Shown here: positions 11,086 through 19,922 of the stretch, in pieces
Numbering within the stretch: the first letter of the stretch is position 1
Layout of the letters: each line of letters begins with the position of its first letter
Assembly: GCF_013778325.1 (NCBI RefSeq)
Contig: NZ_JACEIB010000003.1
Coordinates: 248,001 to 312,000 of the forward strand
Direction: 5' to 3'
Source: Sphingomonas chungangi
Lineage (GTDB): Bacteria; Pseudomonadota; Alphaproteobacteria; Sphingomonadales; Sphingomonadaceae
Length of the DNA stretch: 64,000 nt
Translations under genes and position numbers: made by a program
The notes under the pieces: generated by a model
Told to the model about the DNA's origin: nothing
Database searches by the model: none
The model's input: only the letters and a program-made list of their open reading frames with translations

Positions 11086-12291
11086 ATGGAAAGCGTGGAC
11101 GTCGCGATCATCGGAGGCGGGATCGGTGGCCTCACCCTGGCCCTCGCATTGCAGGGAACAGGCGTCGAGGCGCGTGTCTACGAGCGGGTCTCCCGGTTTG
11201 GCCCGGTCGGCGCAGGCATTCAGATTGCGCCCAACGCCTCGAAGCTTTTGTACCGGCTCGGATTGCGCGAGCGACTGGAAAAGGCTGGTGTCCTGCCCAA
11301 GGCGCAGATCTTTTCGCGCTGGAACGACGACAGCTCCCTGGCGACGACATCGTTGCGCGAGGTTGCGTCGACGTTCGGTGCGCCCCACGTAACGATCCAC
11401 CGCGCCGACCTGCATCAGACGCTGCTCGATGCCATCCCGCAGGGGGTCGTCGAGACCGGCGCGGAGATCGTGAAGCTCGATGGGCAGGACGGCGAGCCGC
11501 GGCTGACCTTCGCCGACGGCCGTCAGGTGAAAGCGCAAATCGTAGTGGGGGCCGACGGCATCCATTCGGTGGTGCGCGGCGCGATCGCAGCAGATCTTCC
11601 GCGCTATTCGGGTCAGAGCGTGTTCCGGGGCCTTGTTCCGGCCGACCGTATCTCGAACCCACGTTTCCTGGGAAACGTCAATCTGTGGCTCGGGCCTGAC
11701 CAGCATTGCGGCTGCTATCCGATTTCCGCAGGCAGGACGATCAGCTTTGCCGCAACGCTTCCGCTGGAGCGGTCGGGCCGGGAATCGTGGAACGAGCCTG
11801 GCGAGATCGGTGACCTGCTCGATGCCTATTCGGGATGGACATCGGATCTGCTGCATGTGTTCGAGGCGGCCGACGCGGTCTCGGTCTGGGCCCTCTACGA
11901 CCGAGCCCCGCTCGAAAGTTTCTATTCCGGGCGGTTGGCGCTCCTAGGTGATGCCGCTCATCCGATGCTTCCGTTTTTGGCGCAGGGCGCCAACCAGGCC
12001 GTGGAGGACGCGGTCGTGCTCGCGACGTGCCTACAGCGTCTGGGCGCCCGCGAGAACGCGTTGATCGCTTACGACGCGATCAGGCGTGCTCGATCGAGCG
12101 AGATCCAGGCGACCTCGCTTGCGAATAACACGAGGTTCCACCTTCCCGACGGAGACGAACAGCGCGCGCGGGACGCCGCGTTTGGATCGGCTGGCCTGTC
12201 AGGCGTTGGTCGGGACAAGCAACAATGGCTCTACGGCTATGACGCCGAAGACGATGCCAAGGGCTATTTGGACCATGCTGAAGCCCGCTGA
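11086..12291 (+). CDS. FAD-dependent aromatic monooxygenase (salicylate/3-hydroxybenzoate hydroxylase-like)
   Basis: 401 aa, preceded by GAAGGAG. It has the group A flavoprotein monooxygenase signature: dinucleotide motif GGGIGG near residue 10, the DG motif VVGADGIHSVVR near 155, and the GD motif LLGDAAHPMLPFLAQGANQAVEDA near 290. It would hydroxylate an aromatic ring at the expense of NAD(P)H and O2, as salicylate 1-monooxygenase and 3-hydroxybenzoate 6-hydroxylase do. A reductase-like gene follows 96 bp downstream on the same strand. The exact substrate cannot be read from sequence. Confidence 0.88.
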   Translation: MESVDVAIIGGGIGGLTLALALQGTGVEARVYERVSRFGPVGAGIQIAPNASKLLYRLGLRERLEKAGVLPKAQIFSRWNDDSSLATTSLREVASTFGAPHVTIHRADLHQTLLDAIPQGVVETGAEIVKLDGQDGEPRLTFADGRQVKAQIVVGADGIHSVVRGAIAADLPRYSGQSVFRGLVPADRISNPRFLGNVNLWLGPDQHCGCYPISAGRTISFAATLPLERSGRESWNEPGEIGDLLDAYSGWTSDLLHVFEAADAVSVWALYDRAPLESFYSGRLALLGDAAHPMLPFLAQGANQAVEDAVVLATCLQRLGARENALIAYDAIRRARSSEIQATSLANNTRFHLPDGDEQRARDAAFGSAGLSGVGRDKQQWLYGYDAEDDAKGYLDHAEAR

Positions 12292-12387
12292 TCTCGATCG
12301 ATCGCCCTTCATTCGTGCCGGAGCATCGAATTTCACGGATCACGATGCGGCGCTCTGGATGCGCGCTCCTCTAGCTAGAGAAAAGCC

Positions 12388-13398
12388 ATGAAAGCTGTTG
12401 GATACAAAACACCGGGCCCGATCACGGGCGACGCTTCGCTCGTCGACATCGAATTGCCGAAGCCCGTACCGGCCGGGCGCGACATCCTGGTCGAGGTGAA
12501 GGCCGTCTCCGTGAACCCGGTCGACTATAAGGTTCGCCTCAGCACTTCGCCCGAAGCAGATGGCTGGAAAGTTTTGGGCTGGGATGCTGCCGGCGTCGTC
12601 CACGCGGCGGGGCCCGATGCGACCTCGTTCCGGCCGGGCGACGAGGTCTTCTATGCGGGCACGATCACCAGACCGGGCACAAACGCCGAATTTCATCTCG
12701 TCGACGAGCGTATTGTCGGCCGAAAACCCAACACCCTCGACTGGGCGGAAGCAGCGGCGCTTCCGCTCACTGCGCTGACGGCTTGGGAGGCCCTCTTCGA
12801 TCGTATCGATGTGACGAAGCCGGTGCCGGGCGCTATGCTTGCGGTCCTGATCATCGGCGGCGCAGGCGGCGTCGGCTCGATGGCGATCCAGATCGCACGT
12901 CAGAGAACCGATCTGACCGTCATCGCCACTGCTTCGCGGGCCGAAACCAAAGCCTGGGTGCTCTCGCTCGGCGCACATCACGTCGTCGATCACACGAAGC
13001 CGCTGACGGCCCAACTGGCCGATCTCGGCATCACCGCACCGGCTTTCGTTTTTTCGACCACGCACACCGACCAGCATGCCGCCGAGATCGCCGAGCTGAT
13101 TGCGCCGCAGGGACGGCTCGGCTTCATCGACGATCAGGGTCTCGATATCATGCTGTTCAAGTCCAAGGCGGTGTCCATCCATCCCGAACTGATGTTCACG
13201 CGATCCCTCTACGAAACGCCTGATATTGCCGAACAAGGGAGGATATTGAACGACATCGCAGCCCTCGTGGACGAAGGTAGCATCCGTACGACGCTGACCG
13301 CGCGTCTTTCGCCGATCAACGCCGCCAATCTCGAACGAGCGCATGCGCTGGTCGAAAGCGGCGCAATGAAAGGCAAGATCGTTCTCGAAGGATTTTGA
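12388..13398 (+). CDS. Medium-chain dehydrogenase, NADPH:quinone oxidoreductase-like
   Basis: 336 aa from the ATG at 12388. It begins MKAVGYKTPGPI with the GroES-like domain (SVNPVDYKVR) and has the Rossmann motif IIGGAGGVGSMAIQIAR near residue 155. The usual zinc-binding cysteines of alcohol dehydrogenases are absent, so it belongs to the zinc-independent quinone-oxidoreductase side of the MDR superfamily (the group often labelled zinc-type alcohol dehydrogenase-like). It may reduce a quinone or enone made by the preceding monooxygenase. Confidence 0.85.
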   Translation: MKAVGYKTPGPITGDASLVDIELPKPVPAGRDILVEVKAVSVNPVDYKVRLSTSPEADGWKVLGWDAAGVVHAAGPDATSFRPGDEVFYAGTITRPGTNAEFHLVDERIVGRKPNTLDWAEAAALPLTALTAWEALFDRIDVTKPVPGAMLAVLIIGGAGGVGSMAIQIARQRTDLTVIATASRAETKAWVLSLGAHHVVDHTKPLTAQLADLGITAPAFVFSTTHTDQHAAEIAELIAPQGRLGFIDDQGLDIMLFKSKAVSIHPELMFTRSLYETPDIAEQGRILNDIAALVDEGSIRTTLTARLSPINAANLERAHALVESGAMKGKIVLEGF

Positions 13399-13992
13399 TC
13401 TACCGCCAAGCCGTCCTGATATCAGAGTCTGAAGGGCCAGTTGTACCATGGGCTATCGGCCGGGGCGGCGCAAAAGCGTTCGCGCGATAGCTTTCGCTGT
13501 CGCTCCCTGCTCAGTGCCGCCGATTTTGGCGTGTCTGCATCGAGGATACCGGCGCAGCAATGGTCACTGCTGGACGATTTGCCTTTGGCGGTTTGGGAGC
13601 GATATCCAGTGGCGGATCGCTTCGCATTGCGCGTTCGATGCCTCGCTGCGCTGATTTCAGGACCCTTCGGGCGTTTATGGCTATCAACGAAATCTGAGGC
13701 ATCCTCGGGGGGTTGCAGCCAATCTGGTTGAAGATACCCGAGACGACCTCCAGGACGAGGGGTCATATCGGACGCACGCCATATACAGCTAGAGCCCCCG
13801 GTCATCGAAGCGGAGAGAATTCAGCTCGATAGAGAGGGCATATCGAGTTCATCCTCGTTAGGCGCGACCGGACGACGGTCAGGCATCACTCCGCGCTGCC
13901 ATTCGGTGCGATGGCAGATTTCATGGCGAATCTTGAGCAGGAACGGCACGATCGATATAGGCTCGATGTCCCGGTCATCTTCAAAGCACTAT
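13399..13992. other. Intergenic stretch of 594 bp, possible gene remnants
   Basis: No recognised gene. Several overlapping frames are open for 60-127 codons with protein-like but unrecognised content, as in decayed DNA. One minus-strand frame, GTG at 13949 to TGA at 13821 (42 codons), has a reasonable composition (begins PFLLKIRHEICHRTEWQ) but no clear ribosome site. I saw no transposase motif or terminal repeats. Confidence 0.35.
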
Positions 13993-14970
13993 TCATCCCA
14001 CGAACTTCGTATCGACGTGGCCTAAGTTTCCCGCTTTATCCGTGAGGGCGGTGCACGCTTCCGGCCAAGATAGGTCGTCAACATAAAGCGCCGACCGCAG
14101 ATAAGCGCTCGTCATCCGTTGTACAGTGGCCAGCCTGTCGGGATCTTCGTCGTCGGTCTCCTTGGCATCGTATCCGGCAATCCCGCCAATCCCATGCCGC
14201 CCTCCATGTATCGTCAGCTTGGCATCACAAGCCGGACCATCGTTATATGCCGCATCATACCATTCCGGCCCACGCACGGTCATGAAGGGGTTGGTGTCGG
14301 CGTCTCCGACGACGACCAGCGCGCGCGTCCTCAAATGGGTGTAATCGGGGTTCAGAAACGAGAAATTCTCGCGCACGAAATCGCTCAGATCATCGCCGCC
14401 TCGACCCGGAGGCGTCAGGAGCACGCCGGCCTTGATGCGCGACTCGAACATATCGACGTCGGTCGCGGTCGCGTCCTTCGGATCGGTCAGGTGGGCGCCG
14501 AGCAGCATCCCGACCGTCTGTCCGCCCATTGAGTGACCAACCGCCGCGATCCGGTCATGATCGAACCGCCCCGTAAAAGCAGGGGTGCCGGCTTCGATAT
14601 CCTCCAGGCGGTCGAGGATGAGCGTCATCTCCTGCACGCGCTCTCGCCAGAACAGCGGGGCGCCTGGGCGATCGCGCGGGAGGCCCGCGATCTTCGAATT
14701 GGCATGAGACGGCTGCACGACCACGAAGCCCTGTTCCGCATAGAAGTTGGCGAGCGGCCCATAGCCGTCCTTGGAGGGCAGATAGAGGGACGGGCCATCG
14801 CCATGCGACAGCAGGAGGATAGGCAGATCGGAGCCGGAGACGGGCGCGGTGATCCTGAGTTCGAGAGGATAGGGACGCCACGCCGCTTCAAGCCGTATCG
14901 GGCTGATCGATATCGTCTGCAAGCACTCGCGGACCGGCAGATGTTGGGCTGTGTCGATAAGGTGGTTCAT
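13993..14970 (-). CDS. Alpha/beta hydrolase, dienelactone-hydrolase/PAF-acetylhydrolase-like
   Basis: 325 aa. The nucleophile elbow GHSMGG places Ser147 at the active site; LLLSHGDGPS near residue 53 forms the oxyanion-hole strand, and a late HGGRHGIGG histidine could complete the triad. No signal peptide is visible, so it is cytoplasmic. It is divergent from the TetR gene with an intergenic region holding two inverted repeats, one of which (15049-15065) lies in a plausible minus-strand promoter spacer (TTGATA, 17 bp, TATCTC). It is therefore probably the TetR target. Substrate unknown. Confidence 0.83.
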   Translation of the reverse strand: MNHLIDTAQHLPVRECLQTISISPIRLEAAWRPYPLELRITAPVSGSDLPILLLSHGDGPSLYLPSKDGYGPLANFYAEQGFVVVQPSHANSKIAGLPRDRPGAPLFWRERVQEMTLILDRLEDIEAGTPAFTGRFDHDRIAAVGHSMGGQTVGMLLGAHLTDPKDATATDVDMFESRIKAGVLLTPPGRGGDDLSDFVRENFSFLNPDYTHLRTRALVVVGDADTNPFMTVRGPEWYDAAYNDGPACDAKLTIHGGRHGIGGIAGYDAKETDDEDPDRLATVQRMTSAYLRSALYVDDLSWPEACTALTDKAGNLGHVDTKFVG

Positions 14971-15022
14971 GGATCATCCTTGCTACGCATTGGCGCCCGG
15001 CGCCCGCGCGCCTAGAATGGAA

Positions 15023-15039
15023 TCGGATCGCTGATCCGA
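15023..15039. promoter_or_regulatory. Inverted repeat, candidate TetR operator
   Basis: TCGGATC-GCT-GATCCGA is a perfect 7-bp inverted repeat between the hydrolase and the tetR gene, 26 bp from the second repeat at 15049. Spacing and position suit a TetR dimer site. Confidence 0.5.
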
Positions 15040-15048
15040 ATCAGAGAT

Positions 15049-15065
15049 ACGGAACATTGATCCGT
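15049..15065. promoter_or_regulatory. 17-bp near-palindrome, candidate TetR operator
   Basis: ACGGAACATTGATCCGT has ACGGA/TCCGT arms. It fills the 17-bp spacer between TTGATA and TATCTC on the minus strand, a possible promoter for the hydrolase. The same sequence with one change occurs at 36997-37013 in another promoter. Confidence 0.6.
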
Positions 15066-15086
15066 TTATCAATAGTGGAGGTGGGT

Positions 15087-15707
15087 TTGGATAGCGCCAC
15101 GAGCAGCGCGGGCGAGGAACTTGGGACGGTTAAGGCGACGCGCGCCCTGCGCGCCGACGCCCAGCGCAGTGAAGAAGCGGTCCTCGAAGCCGCCACTCGC
15201 GTTTTCGTGGAGTACGGCGTCGATGCTCCGATCCGCACCATCGCCAGCACGGCCGGCGTGGGACTGGGGACGCTGTACCGACGCTTCCCAAAGCGTTCCG
15301 ATCTGATCGCATCGGTGTTCCGCCGCGAGATCGACGCGTGTGGCGACGCGGCGGAGAGCTTCGCGCGGGATCATGGCCCGATGGAAGCGCTCGTCCTGTG
15401 GCTCCGCCGCTATGTCGAGTTCATGTCGACGAAGAAGGGGTTGTCGGCGGCTCTCCACTCCGGGGATCCGGCCTATGATGCGCTTCCCGATTATTTCAGA
15501 TCGCGATTCGAACCCGCCCTGACGACTCTGTTGCACGCAGCCGCTGCGGCTGGGGACGTCCGTCGGGATATTGCGGCCTACGACATTCTGCGGGCCGTCG
15601 GGAATCTGTCGGCGGCAACCGGCGCGGATGCCGGCGCTCACCTCCAGACGATGCTGAATCTCCTGATCGACGGGCTGCGTGTGCAGGCCAGTGCACCTCC
15701 TCCATAA
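15087..15707 (+). CDS. TetR-family transcriptional regulator
   Basis: About 206 aa. The start is taken as TTG at 15087 because GGAGGTG (15077-15083) precedes it at proper spacing; starting at the TTG at 15057 would put coding sequence over the operator. The N-terminal HTH is typical TetR (VLEAATRVFVEYGVDAPIRTIASTAGVGLGTLYRRFPKRSDLI). The C-terminal ligand domain is helical and resembles the SbtR/YbjK-like group (HSGDPAYDALPDYF). It is divergent from the hydrolase at 13993. It probably represses that gene and itself through the repeats at 15023-15065. Confidence 0.87.
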   Translation: MDSATSSAGEELGTVKATRALRADAQRSEEAVLEAATRVFVEYGVDAPIRTIASTAGVGLGTLYRRFPKRSDLIASVFRREIDACGDAAESFARDHGPMEALVLWLRRYVEFMSTKKGLSAALHSGDPAYDALPDYFRSRFEPALTTLLHAAAAAGDVRRDIAAYDILRAVGNLSAATGADAGAHLQTMLNLLIDGLRVQASAPPP

Positions 15708-15729
15708 GCTATGTCTAAATAAATTATCA

Positions 15730-15742
15730 TAGCATAACATAT
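15730..15742 (-). promoter_or_regulatory. Candidate MarR-regulon motif, copy C (upstream of the meta-pathway operon)
   Basis: Minus strand ATATGTTATGCTA, matching ATAWRTTATGNTA found also at 27352, 29962 and (last base G) 31979. It lies 67 bp before the first gene of the ring-cleavage operon. Confidence 0.5.
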
Positions 15743-15808
15743 TGACGCTTTCCGATTGATGTGTATGTCTCCCTCCGACGGCCATGCGATGGCCGCGAGG
15801 AGAGGCAG

Positions 15809-17311
15809 ATGGACGCAGCGACATTGTCGGCCGACGGTGCGCACCGCGTGCAGGCGCAGACCCGGTTGCCAAATTTCATCGGTGGTCGCTTCGTCGATGG
15901 CGGGGCGCCATTCGACGTCCGCAATCCGGCGACGGGCGATGTGCATGCCGTGGCTTACGAGGCGGATGCGGCGATGGTCGATGCGGCGGTTGCCGCGGCA
16001 CGCGAGTGCGTCGAGGGGGAGTGGGGGCATATGCCGCTCGCCCGGCGGCGCGCCCTGCTCATGAAGGTCGCGGACGGCATCGAGCGGCGCTTCGACGAGT
16101 TCCTCGAGGCCGAGATCGCCGATACGGGCAAGCCCCGCGCGATGGCGGCCCACCTCGATATTCCGCGTGGCGCCGCGAATTTCCGTGTGTTCGCGGACTT
16201 CATCGCCAGCCTTCCCGACGAGGCATTCGAGATGGACACGCCCGACGGCGGGCGGGCCATCAATTATTCGGTCCGCAAGCCTCTGGGCGTCGTCGGCGTG
16301 ATCGCGCCGTGGAACCTGCCGCTGCTGCTCATGACGTGGAAGGTCGCCCCGGCGATGGCGTGCGGCAACGCGGTGATCGTCAAGCCGTCCGAGGAGACGC
16401 CCTCGACCACGACATTGCTTGCCGAGGTGATGAACGAGGTCGGCGTCCCGGCCGGCGCCTTCAACGTCCTTCACGGCTTCGGCCCCAATTCGACCGGCGA
16501 GCGGTTGACCTCACACCCCGGGCTGCGCGCCATCACTTTCACGGGCGAGACGCGGACGGGTGCCGCGATCATGCGTTCCGCCGCGTCAACCACCAAGGCA
16601 TTGTCCTTCGAGCTCGGCGGCAAAAATCCGGCGATCGTCTTTGCGGATTGCGATTTCGACGCGGCGGTGGCGGGCCTGGCGCGGGCGGCCTTCCTCAATA
16701 CGGGACAGGTCTGCCTGGCGCCGGAGCGGATATACGTGGAGCGCCCGATCTTCGAGCGTTTCGTCGCCGCGATGAAGGAACGGGCCGAGGCACTGCGGCC
16801 AGGTCTGCCTCACGACGAGAGCACCGATCTCGGCCCTCTGATATCGCACGAGCATCGCGAGAAGGTGCTGGGCTATTATAGTCTGGCGATCGAAGAGGGA
16901 GCCAAGCTGGTCACGGGAGGCGGCGTTCCCGATCTCACCGGCGCGGCCGCAGGTGGCTATTTCGTCGAGCCGACCATCTGGACGGGGCTCCCGCAGACTG
17001 CGCGCGTCACGCGTGAGGAAATATTCGGTCCCTGCTGCCATATCGCGCCCTTCGACAGCGAGGAGGAGGCGATCTGCCTCGCCAACGATACCGATTACGG
17101 TCTGGCCTCTTCCGTGTGGACCCGCGAACTGTCCCGCGCGCACCGCGTCGGCCGGGCGATGGCGGTCGGCATCAGCTGGGTGAATTGCTGGTTCCTGCGC
17201 GACCTGAGAACGGCGTTCGGCGGTGCCAGGCAATCCGGCTTCGGGCGGGAAGGCGGCGCGCATTCCATCGCCTTCTATTCCGAGATCACCAACATCTGCG
17301 TGAAGGTGTGA
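15809..17311 (+). CDS. dmpC: 2-hydroxymuconate semialdehyde dehydrogenase
   Basis: 500 aa from the ATG at 15809, with GAGGAGAGG upstream; an in-frame GTG at 15761 has no ribosome site. Catalytic Cys302 lies in NTGQVCLAPERI and Glu268 in FELGGKNP. The C-terminal signature CWFLRDLRTAFGG followed by QSGFGREGG is specific to the DmpC/XylG group, which oxidises 2-hydroxymuconate semialdehyde to 2-hydroxymuconate with NAD+. It opens a run of tightly packed plus-strand genes for the lower meta-cleavage pathway; the 4-OT gene starts one base after its stop. Confidence 0.92.
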   Translation: MDAATLSADGAHRVQAQTRLPNFIGGRFVDGGAPFDVRNPATGDVHAVAYEADAAMVDAAVAAARECVEGEWGHMPLARRRALLMKVADGIERRFDEFLEAEIADTGKPRAMAAHLDIPRGAANFRVFADFIASLPDEAFEMDTPDGGRAINYSVRKPLGVVGVIAPWNLPLLLMTWKVAPAMACGNAVIVKPSEETPSTTTLLAEVMNEVGVPAGAFNVLHGFGPNSTGERLTSHPGLRAITFTGETRTGAAIMRSAASTTKALSFELGGKNPAIVFADCDFDAAVAGLARAAFLNTGQVCLAPERIYVERPIFERFVAAMKERAEALRPGLPHDESTDLGPLISHEHREKVLGYYSLAIEEGAKLVTGGGVPDLTGAAAGGYFVEPTIWTGLPQTARVTREEIFGPCCHIAPFDSEEEAICLANDTDYGLASSVWTRELSRAHRVGRAMAVGISWVNCWFLRDLRTAFGGARQSGFGREGGAHSIAFYSEITNICVKV

Positions 17312-17312
17312 G

Positions 17313-17519
17313 ATGCCACTTGCTCAGATCAGCATCCTGGAAGGTCGCAGCGAGGCAATGATCTCGCGGATGGCCGAGGACGTCACCCAGGCAATCTCGG
17401 TCGCGCTCGCGACGCCGCGGGACAAGATCCGCATCGTGGTGACGGAGATCCCGACCGAACGCTGGTTCATCGCCGGCGAGTCCGTCGGTGCCCGCGCCCG
17501 CGCCGCTGACAAGGGCTGA
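17313..17519 (+). CDS. dmpI: 4-oxalocrotonate tautomerase
   Basis: 68 aa, close to the usual 62-70 of the family. After removal of Met the catalytic Pro1 is exposed, and Arg11 (ILEGR) and Arg39 (KIRIVVTE) are in their conserved places; position 50 is Trp rather than the common Phe. It interconverts 2-hydroxymuconate and 2-oxo-3-hexenedioate, the step after the semialdehyde dehydrogenase. One base separates it from that gene and three from the extradiol dioxygenase. Confidence 0.93.
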   Translation: MPLAQISILEGRSEAMISRMAEDVTQAISVALATPRDKIRIVVTEIPTERWFIAGESVGARARAADKG

Positions 17520-17522
17520 GCC

Positions 17523-18431
17523 ATGACCGATCTTCACGATATCCGCTACGTCCGGGTCGGCACCGAGCGGCTCGACGAGAGCGTCGAGTTCGCCACGCGG
17601 ATCCTCGGACTGGAGCTCGTCGCGCGCGATTCACATGCCGCCTATCTGCGGGGCGACGATCGCGATCACAACGTCTGCTATGTGAAGGGCGAGGGGTCCG
17701 GGCACGCCGTTGGCTTCGAGATGAAGTCGTCGTCGCTGCTGGATCGCGTCGCGACCGAACTCCAGAACGCGGGCATCGCCGTCCATCATGGGCGCGCGGA
17801 GGAATGCGAGCAGCGCCGCGTCCGCGACATGATCCGCTTCACCGATCCCAGCGGCAATCGGATCGAGCTGGTGGCGCGGCCGGACGCCAGCGGAACCCGC
17901 TATTTCCCGTCGCGCGACGCCGGCATCACATCCTTCAGCCATGTCGGTATGCGGACGACCGACGCAGCGACTGATGAGGCCTTTTGGACGCAGCGGCTTG
18001 GCGCGCGGGTCAGCGACTGGATCGGCGATGCCGCACTGCTGCGGATCGACGGGGTGCACCACAAGATCGCCCTGTTCCCTTCGCCTGTCCCCGGCGTCCA
18101 GCACATCAACTTTCAGGTCGCCGAAGTCGATGACATCATGTCATCCTGGTATTTCCTGCGCGAGCAAGGCGTGCGGATCGCCTTCGGGCCGGGGCGGCAC
18201 GCGACGTCGGGCGCTCGCTTCCTCTATTTTTACGGCCCGGACGGCATGATCTACGAATATTCGTGCGGTGTTCGAATCTTTACGCCTGAGGAGGATCGCG
18301 ATCACGTGCCGCGGCAGTTCCCGCGCGAGCCACGCAGCTACTGCATGTGGGGATCGAAACCCGATATCGCCGAATTCAAGGCGCCGTCCGCGTGCGAGGC
18401 GCCTCAGCCGCAGTTTGCCAATGTCGGCTGA
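17523..18431 (+). CDS. Extradiol (type I, VOC) dioxygenase, catechol 2,3-dioxygenase family
   Basis: 302 aa with two vicinal-oxygen-chelate modules. Metal ligands are visible in the C-terminal module: His140 (SFSHVGM), His194 (VQHINFQ) and Glu245 (MIYEYS); GRHATSG around residue 226 holds the conserved second-shell His. It cleaves a catecholic ring next to the diol using Fe(II) and O2. It sits between 4-OT and a decarboxylase-like gene, overlapping the latter by 11 bp. Because the next gene resembles decarboxylases of carboxylated ring-fission products, the substrate may be a carboxy-catechol such as 2,3-dihydroxybenzoate (inference). Confidence 0.9.
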   Translation: MTDLHDIRYVRVGTERLDESVEFATRILGLELVARDSHAAYLRGDDRDHNVCYVKGEGSGHAVGFEMKSSSLLDRVATELQNAGIAVHHGRAEECEQRRVRDMIRFTDPSGNRIELVARPDASGTRYFPSRDAGITSFSHVGMRTTDAATDEAFWTQRLGARVSDWIGDAALLRIDGVHHKIALFPSPVPGVQHINFQVAEVDDIMSSWYFLREQGVRIAFGPGRHATSGARFLYFYGPDGMIYEYSCGVRIFTPEEDRDHVPRQFPREPRSYCMWGSKPDIAEFKAPSACEAPQPQFANVG

Positions 18432-19107
18432 AGCGCACCTCGGGCTGAGACTGGCGGCGCGCGCAATGGGCCGCCATGGTCTCGCTCACGCTTACGGACA
18501 TGTCAGCAGCCGGATCGATGACCAGACGTTTCTGGTCGGGCCGCCTCGGCCGCTGTCGACGGTGCCCGTCGACGCGCGCGGTACCGTGGTCTCAATCGAA
18601 GCGCCGCTGCCGGCCGGGGTGCTCGGAGAGGTTCGAATTCACCGCGAGATCTATCGGCGCAGGGCCGATGTCGGCGGGATCTGTCGTGTGCAGCCCCCGG
18701 CGCTGATGGCGCTCTCGGCCGTGGGGCGAACTCCTCGCGCCGTGCACGGCCTAGGGGTCTATTTCGCGCCGTCCCCGCCGATCTGGTGGGGAACCGCACT
18801 GATCCGCGACGACGTGTCCGCGGCGCGAGTCGCCGAGACATTGGACGGCGCAAACGCCATCGTGCTGCGCGGCAACGGGGCGGTGACGACGGGCCTCAAC
18901 ATCGAGATGGCTTGTGCTCACGCCTTCTTCCTTGAGGATGCAGCGCGGATCGAACTCGCATTAATGACCGCCCGGGCTGCCGGGATCGAGCCGATCGAAT
19001 TCGATGAGTCGGAGGTGCGGGGACGGGCCACCGGATCCGGCAGCATCTACGAGCGCATGTGGCAATTCCTCTGTTTTGGAGATGTCGAATGGAAGGATGC
19101 GGCGTGA
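18421..19107 (+). CDS. Class II aldolase/adducin-fold protein, HCOMODA-decarboxylase-like
   Basis: 228 aa from the ATG at 18421, overlapping the dioxygenase end. Class II aldolase hallmarks are present ([40 protein letters not shown]). Members of this fold act as decarboxylases of 2-hydroxy-3-carboxy ring-fission products in the p-cumate and dihydroxyphthalate routes, which fits the position directly after the extradiol gene. Odd: the HxH zinc pair of classical aldolases reads RVQPP here and the third histidine (RGHGA) reads RGNGA, so metal binding may differ or be lost. The fold is clear; decarboxylation is inferred from context. Confidence 0.75.
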   Translation: MSAEAHLGLRLAARAMGRHGLAHAYGHVSSRIDDQTFLVGPPRPLSTVPVDARGTVVSIEAPLPAGVLGEVRIHREIYRRRADVGGICRVQPPALMALSAVGRTPRAVHGLGVYFAPSPPIWWGTALIRDDVSAARVAETLDGANAIVLRGNGAVTTGLNIEMACAHAFFLEDAARIELALMTARAAGIEPIEFDESEVRGRATGSGSIYERMWQFLCFGDVEWKDAA

Positions 19108-19922
19108 TTCCCGCCGGAAGCGCCTCCGGGATGCAGGCGCATGCGGACCGCCTTGCGGCGGCTTATCGCGCGGGCGCTGTTGCACCGATCCGTGATCAAG
19201 CGGGCGCCGCCACGATCGATGACGCCTATGCGATCCAATCGGTCAATACCGACCGCTGGCTGGCGGAGGGCCGCATCATCGTCGGTGCCAAGACCGGCCT
19301 GACATCGAAAGCTGTCCAGAAACAACTCGGCGTCGATCAGCCCGATTTCGGCGTGCTGTTCGCCGACATGGCGATCGAGGATGGGGCGACGATCGAGGCC
19401 GGAATATTGCTACAGCCCAAGGTGGAGGCGGAGATCGCCTTCGTCATGGCGCGCACGCCCGACGTGGAGCGGCTGACTACCGCCGAAATCCTCTCGTCGA
19501 TCGATTATGCACTGCCGGCTCTGGAGATCGTCGACAGCCGCATCCGCGGCTGGGACATCGGAATCGTCGACACGGTCGCCGACAACGCCTCGTGCGGGCT
19601 GTTCGCTTTGGGCACGCGACCCGTGGCGCTCGACGCGGTCGATCTCAGGCTCTGCGGGATGGTGCTCGAAAAGAACGGCGATCCCGTCAGCTTCGGCGCG
19701 GGGGCCGCATGCCTTGGGCACCCGCTGCACGCGCTGGGATGGCTGGCGCGGACGCTCGCGCGTGTCGGCCGGCCTCTCCGGGCGGGCGATGTCGTCCTGT
19801 CGGGCGCACTCGGCCCGATGGTCGAGGCGCATCCGGGCGATACCTTCGAGACGCGGATCGACGGCATCGGCAGGGTTCGCGTGACTTTCGGACAGCAAGC
19901 AGGATCGGGCAGGGCAGCATGA
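19089..19922 (+). CDS. dmpE: 2-oxopent-4-enoate (2-hydroxypentadienoate) hydratase
   Basis: 277 aa taking the ATG at 19089, which has TTTTGGAG seven bases upstream; a GTG at 19104 overlapping the previous stop is the alternative. It belongs to the MhpD/DmpE hydratase-decarboxylase family: [36 protein letters not shown] with the metal-binding acidic residues, [30 protein letters not shown]. It hydrates 2-oxopent-4-enoate to 4-hydroxy-2-oxovalerate. A paralogue in the same operon (21894) looks like the partner decarboxylase, the usual pairing in which the two proteins form a complex. Confidence 0.88.
   Translation: MEGCGVIPAGSASGMQAHADRLAAAYRAGAVAPIRDQAGAATIDDAYAIQSVNTDRWLAEGRIIVGAKTGLTSKAVQKQLGVDQPDFGVLFADMAIEDGATIEAGILLQPKVEAEIAFVMARTPDVERLTTAEILSSIDYALPALEIVDSRIRGWDIGIVDTVADNASCGLFALGTRPVALDAVDLRLCGMVLEKNGDPVSFGAGAACLGHPLHALGWLARTLARVGRPLRAGDVVLSGALGPMVEAHPGDTFETRIDGIGRVRVTFGQQAGSGRAA

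Noticed and set aside
13422-13805. Possible insertion-sequence remnant in the 13.4-13.8 kb gap
   Set aside because: Several short frames are open, but I could find no transposase motif, terminal inverted repeats or target duplication.
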